From contig JBNRMR010000051.1 in NCBI GenBank assembly GCA_050309705.1, positions 1 to 8,159 on the forward strand: DNA of 8,159 nt, in the 5' to 3' direction. The DNA is from JBNRMR01 sp050309705 (GTDB lineage: Bacteria; Bacillota; Clostridia; Christensenellales; UBA1750). This document shows positions 5,384-8,159 of the stretch, in pieces (the first letter of the stretch is position 1; the number at the start of each line of letters is the position of its first letter). A program made the position numbers and the translations under genes. Below the pieces are notes generated by a model. It saw nothing but the letters and a program-made list of their open reading frames with translations. It was not told where the DNA came from and ran no database searches.

Positions 5384-6763
5384 TTGATCAGTAAAAACAC
5401 CATTCAGGCAGTGCTGGGCGCAGCGCTTTCCACCGGGGCGGACTTCGCCGAGCTTTTTGTGGAGGACACCCGCCGCGGCCACATGCTTTTGCAGTCAGGC
5501 AAGGTGGAGGAAGCTGTTTCCGGCAGAGAGCACGGCGCCGGCGTACGCATTTTTTTGGATAAGCGTAGCATATACGCCTACACAAACGACACCTCCGAAG
5601 CGGGGCTAATTGAGACCGCCCGCAAGGCAGCGGCGGCCATCGGCTCCTTCAAGGCAGACATGGACGTGGTGCTCCACCCATCGAAGGTTGAAAGCATCCA
5701 CAAGGTGCTTATTCCCCCACAGTCCGTTCCATATGCCAGAAAGGCCCAGATGCTCAAAGACGCCTATGCCGCGGCCAAGGGCTACAGCCCGCTGATCGCC
5801 CAGGCGGAATCGCAGATACTGGAGCGCGAACAAAGGGTGCTGATAGCCAACAGCGAGGGCCTTATGAAGGAGGATGAGCGCAATTACGTCCGCTTTTTCG
5901 TGCGGGCCATAGCCAGCGAAAAGGGCGAGAACCAGATGGGCATGGAATCCCCCGGCGCTCACAAGGGCTATGAATTCTTCGAGGGCCTTGACCTTGCCAG
6001 ACTGGGCAACTCCGCTGCAGAGATCGCAGCGACGATGCTGAAAGCCCCCGTCTGCCCTGCGGGCGTCATGCCCGTGGCCATCGAAAACGGCTTTGGCGGC
6101 GTCATATTCCACGAAGCCTGCGGCCATTCCCTTGAAGCCACATCCGTTGCCAAGGGTGCAAGCCAATTTGCAGGCAAAATGGGGCAAAAAATCGCCTCGC
6201 CCATTGTCAGCGCTGTGGACGACGGCACTCTGCCCGGCGAATGGGGCTCCATCAACATCGACGATGAAGGCTCCCCCACCCAGCACAATCTGCTGATAAA
6301 GGACGGCGTTTTGAACAGCTACATGATCGACAAGATCGGCGGCAGGCGCATGGGCATGGCCTCCACCGGCTCCGGAAGAAGGCAGGACTATAAGTTCGCC
6401 CCCACCTCCCGGATGACCAACACATTCATCTGCCCCGGAAATGACGACGACGCGGAGATAATTTCATCCATGGGCGACGGCCTTTACGCCAAGCGCATGG
6501 GCGGCGGCAGCGTGAACCCCTCCACAGGCGACTTTAACTTCGCCGTGCTGGAAGGTTATCTTGTCAAGGGCGGCAAAATCGACAGCCCGGTGCGGGGCGC
6601 ATCTTTAATCGGCAAGGGCGACGAAGTTTTGATGAAGATTGACCGGGTGGGCAAAAACCTTGCAATGGGCCAGGGCATGTGCGGCTCCCAAAGCGGCAGT
6701 GTACCCACAAACGTGGGCCAGCCGCTGATTCGAATCAGTTCTTTGACCGTAGGCGGAAGGTAG
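5384..6763 (+). CDS. tldD: TldD, catalytic subunit of the TldD/TldE zinc metalloprotease
   Basis: A 459-aa subunit (family U62/PmbA-TldD) of a cytosolic heterodimeric metalloprotease. In E. coli the complex matures the microcin B17 precursor and degrades the CcdA antitoxin, accepting unfolded peptides through an interior chamber; the substrate in this organism is unknown. The zinc motif HEACGH (His243, Glu244, His248) sits in GFGGVIFHEACGHSLEA, and the likely third ligand is Cys433 in GQGMCGSQSGSVPTNVGQP. Other conserved stretches are GEWGSINIDDEG (285-296) and GGRRMGMASTGSGRRQDY (319-336). Length matches the family. The start is TTG at 5384, after AGAGAGG (5368-5374) with 9 bp spacing; the ATG at 5376 is out of frame. 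It is followed by tldE after 4 bp, so the pair is translated from one transcript. No convincing promoter is visible in the repeat-rich 380 bp upstream. Confidence 0.96.
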   Translation: MISKNTIQAVLGAALSTGADFAELFVEDTRRGHMLLQSGKVEEAVSGREHGAGVRIFLDKRSIYAYTNDTSEAGLIETARKAAAAIGSFKADMDVVLHPSKVESIHKVLIPPQSVPYARKAQMLKDAYAAAKGYSPLIAQAESQILEREQRVLIANSEGLMKEDERNYVRFFVRAIASEKGENQMGMESPGAHKGYEFFEGLDLARLGNSAAEIAATMLKAPVCPAGVMPVAIENGFGGVIFHEACGHSLEATSVAKGASQFAGKMGQKIASPIVSAVDDGTLPGEWGSINIDDEGSPTQHNLLIKDGVLNSYMIDKIGGRRMGMASTGSGRRQDYKFAPTSRMTNTFICPGNDDDAEIISSMGDGLYAKRMGGGSVNPSTGDFNFAVLEGYLVKGGKIDSPVRGASLIGKGDEVLMKIDRVGKNLAMGQGMCGSQSGSVPTNVGQPLIRISSLTVGGR

Positions 6764-6767
6764 GTAT

Positions 6768-8126
6768 ATGAAAATGAAAAAAGACATTTATTTCGATAAA
6801 CTTCTCAAAAAAGCCCTGGAGGCCGGCTTTGAGAGCGCCGAGGTTTACGCCAGCGGCTCCGATAGCTTTAGCGTTTCCGTTTTCGGCGGCGAGATAGACA
6901 AATACGACGTGAGGAATTCCTTCGGCGTCAGCTTCAGGGGTATTTTAAACGGTAAGATGGTCTATTCATACAGCGAATCCCTGGACGAAAGCTCCATTGA
7001 CATGATGATTGAAAGCGCAAAACAGGCGGCTGATGTAATCGAAAACAAGGATGTCCAGTTCATGCATGACGGCAGTGGCGAATATCTTGACGGCTCCGGC
7101 GCATTTTTTGCTCCCCTGGAGGAAGCGGATGAACAGGAGAAGATAAAGATCGCTATGGAGATGGAAAAAACCGCCAGGGCATATGATGAAAGAATCAAAA
7201 ACGTGCCCTATGACAGCGTTTCAACAGCCAGCAGCCATGTGACCATAAAGAACACTTTAGGGCTGGACGTTTCCCAAAAGAGCAACTACTTCACCGCCAT
7301 GGTTGGCACCGTGGCCGAGGAAAACGGCAAGACCTACATGGACTATGACTTCGCCATCGGTCATGACATCTCCGCCCTTGACCACAGCGCCCTTGCTGAA
7401 AGCGCTGCTAAAAAGACACTTTCAGCCATAGGCGCAAAGCCTGCTCCTTCAGGAAAATACAAGGCGATTCTCAGAAACGACATGGTCTGCGACATGTTTT
7501 CCACCTTTGCCGACATTTTCAGCGCCGAGAGCGCCCAAAAGGGCCGTTCGCTGCTTGCAGGCAAGGAGGGCGAAATCATCGCCGCAAAGAATCTCACCCT
7601 TTGGGATGATCCCCTTCGGGAGGGAAGCGTTGTGGTCAGCTCCTTTGACGCGGAGGGCTTCCCCACCTATAAAAAGAGCCTTATCGAAAAAGGCAAGCTG
7701 ATGACGCTGCTTCACAACATGAAGACCGCCCACAAGCAGGGCGTTAAGTCCACCGGCAACGCCTATAAGGCTGGCTACAGGGGCACAATTGACGTGGCGC
7801 CATCCATCTTGGTGCTTGAAAGCGGCGAAAAGTCGTTTGAACAGCTCCTTGAAGCCATGCAGAGCGGCATATTGATCACCGACCTTCAGGGGATGCACTC
7901 CGGCGCCAACACCGTCTCGGGCGATTTTTCGCTGGGCGCTAAGGGCTTTTGGGTGGAGGGCGGAAAGATCATCTCCCCGGTGGAGCAGATAACAATCGCA
8001 GGAAACTTCTTTGAACTGCTAAAGCGCATCGAAGACGTGGGCAGCGATGTCTACAAGGCCTTCTCCGGCTGCGCGCTGGAGATGCCATCGGTGCTTTTAA
8101 GCGAGCTTTCGGTGGCTGGTTCCTAA
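6768..8126 (+). CDS. tldE: TldE (PmbA), partner subunit of the TldD/TldE metalloprotease
   Basis: A 452-aa paralogue of TldD that lacks the HExxxH zinc motif; the equivalent region reads MVCDMFSTFADIFSAESAQK (239-258) without metal ligands. In characterised pairs TldE forms the heterodimer and helps build the substrate channel, while TldD supplies the zinc. Family features seen are the N-terminal ESAEVYASGSDSFSVSVFGGEIDKY type region (22-46), SFDAEGFPTYKKSLIEKGKL (292-311), and the closing GMHSGANTVSGDF (375-387) and SPVEQITIAGNF (403-414). The start at 6768 has GGAAGG inside the end of tldD 6 bp upstream; an ATG two codons later is a possible alternative. With the 4-bp gap to tldD, coupled translation is likely. 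There is no signal peptide or membrane segment. Another gene appears to follow closely after the stop. Confidence 0.94.
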   Translation: MKMKKDIYFDKLLKKALEAGFESAEVYASGSDSFSVSVFGGEIDKYDVRNSFGVSFRGILNGKMVYSYSESLDESSIDMMIESAKQAADVIENKDVQFMHDGSGEYLDGSGAFFAPLEEADEQEKIKIAMEMEKTARAYDERIKNVPYDSVSTASSHVTIKNTLGLDVSQKSNYFTAMVGTVAEENGKTYMDYDFAIGHDISALDHSALAESAAKKTLSAIGAKPAPSGKYKAILRNDMVCDMFSTFADIFSAESAQKGRSLLAGKEGEIIAAKNLTLWDDPLREGSVVVSSFDAEGFPTYKKSLIEKGKLMTLLHNMKTAHKQGVKSTGNAYKAGYRGTIDVAPSILVLESGEKSFEQLLEAMQSGILITDLQGMHSGANTVSGDFSLGAKGFWVEGGKIISPVEQITIAGNFFELLKRIEDVGSDVYKAFSGCALEMPSVLLSELSVAGS

Positions 8127-8150
8127 ACGAGATAGAAAAGAAAGACTTTA

Positions 8151-8158
8151 AGGAGGAG
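8151..8158 (+). promoter_or_regulatory. Ribosome binding site of the next gene, beyond the window
   Basis: AGGAGGAG lies 25 bp after the tldE stop at the very end of the window, with no terminator-like hairpin between. A downstream gene most likely starts within about 10 bases past the edge, in the same operon as tldDE. Its identity cannot be seen. Confidence 0.75.
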
Positions 8159-8159
8159 C

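Noticed and set aside
5063..5403. Small open frames in the rarA-tldD intergenic region on both strands
   Set aside because: They are made of repeat and hairpin sequence, contain no protein-like motif and have no good ribosome binding site.
5606..6286. Minus-strand frame of 226 codons opposite tldD
   Set aside because: It is antisense to the conserved TldD core including the zinc motif; no domain or start signal supports it.

Overview
The window looks like a chromosomal segment of a moderately GC-rich member of the Clostridia (Bacillota), probably an anaerobic or gut-type lineage related to Oscillospiraceae or Christensenellales. The evidence is strong AGGAGG-type ribosome binding sites, TTGACA/TATAAT-like promoters with 17-bp spacers, a T-box tRNA-sensing leader (almost confined to Gram-positive bacteria), and GC-rich hairpin repeats between genes. 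The placement below class level is an inference.

Left half (1-3495), all on the minus strand. Read in the direction of transcription, it starts with a glycerophosphodiester phosphodiesterase (3495-2737). Next comes a strong promoter (2727-2699) and a leader of about 315 nt that I read as a complete T-box riboswitch. It has Stem I with an ATC (Ile) specifier, a Stem III hairpin, an antiterminator carrying the T-box sequence, and a competing intrinsic terminator. The leader controls a two-gene operon: an XRE-family helix-turn-helix regulator with a C-terminal cupin (2352-1768) and, 30 bp on, an AMP-forming acyl-CoA synthetase of the medium-chain/MACS type (1737-76). A perfect 20-bp inverted repeat lies just past the synthetase stop. 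The likely logic is that uncharged tRNA-Ile (isoleucine shortage) allows read-through. The synthetase could then activate a branched short-chain acid such as 2-methylbutyrate for reductive carboxylation to the isoleucine keto acid, while the cupin regulator may sense the acid or its CoA ester. The RNA structure is seen in the sequence; the metabolic role is inferred.

Middle (3496-5383), plus strand. A 176-bp divergent intergenic region holds a clear promoter for rarA (mgsA), the AAA+ replication-associated recombination ATPase (3672-5003). It is followed by a 380-bp gene-free stretch packed with hairpins. These are two overlapping, mutually exclusive stem-loops, a GC hairpin followed by an A/T palindrome, and two copies of a roughly 49-bp two-hairpin repeat. 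A partial third copy lies upstream of rarA.

Right (5384-8159), plus strand. tldD and tldE, the two subunits of the TldD/TldE (PmbA) zinc metalloprotease, are separated by only 4 bp. TldD carries the HEACGH zinc motif and TldE lacks it. A strong ribosome binding site in the last nine bases shows that another gene, probably of the same operon, starts just beyond the window.

The item most worth attention is the Ile-type T-box in front of a regulator plus acyl-CoA synthetase rather than an aminoacyl-tRNA synthetase or a classical ilv gene.
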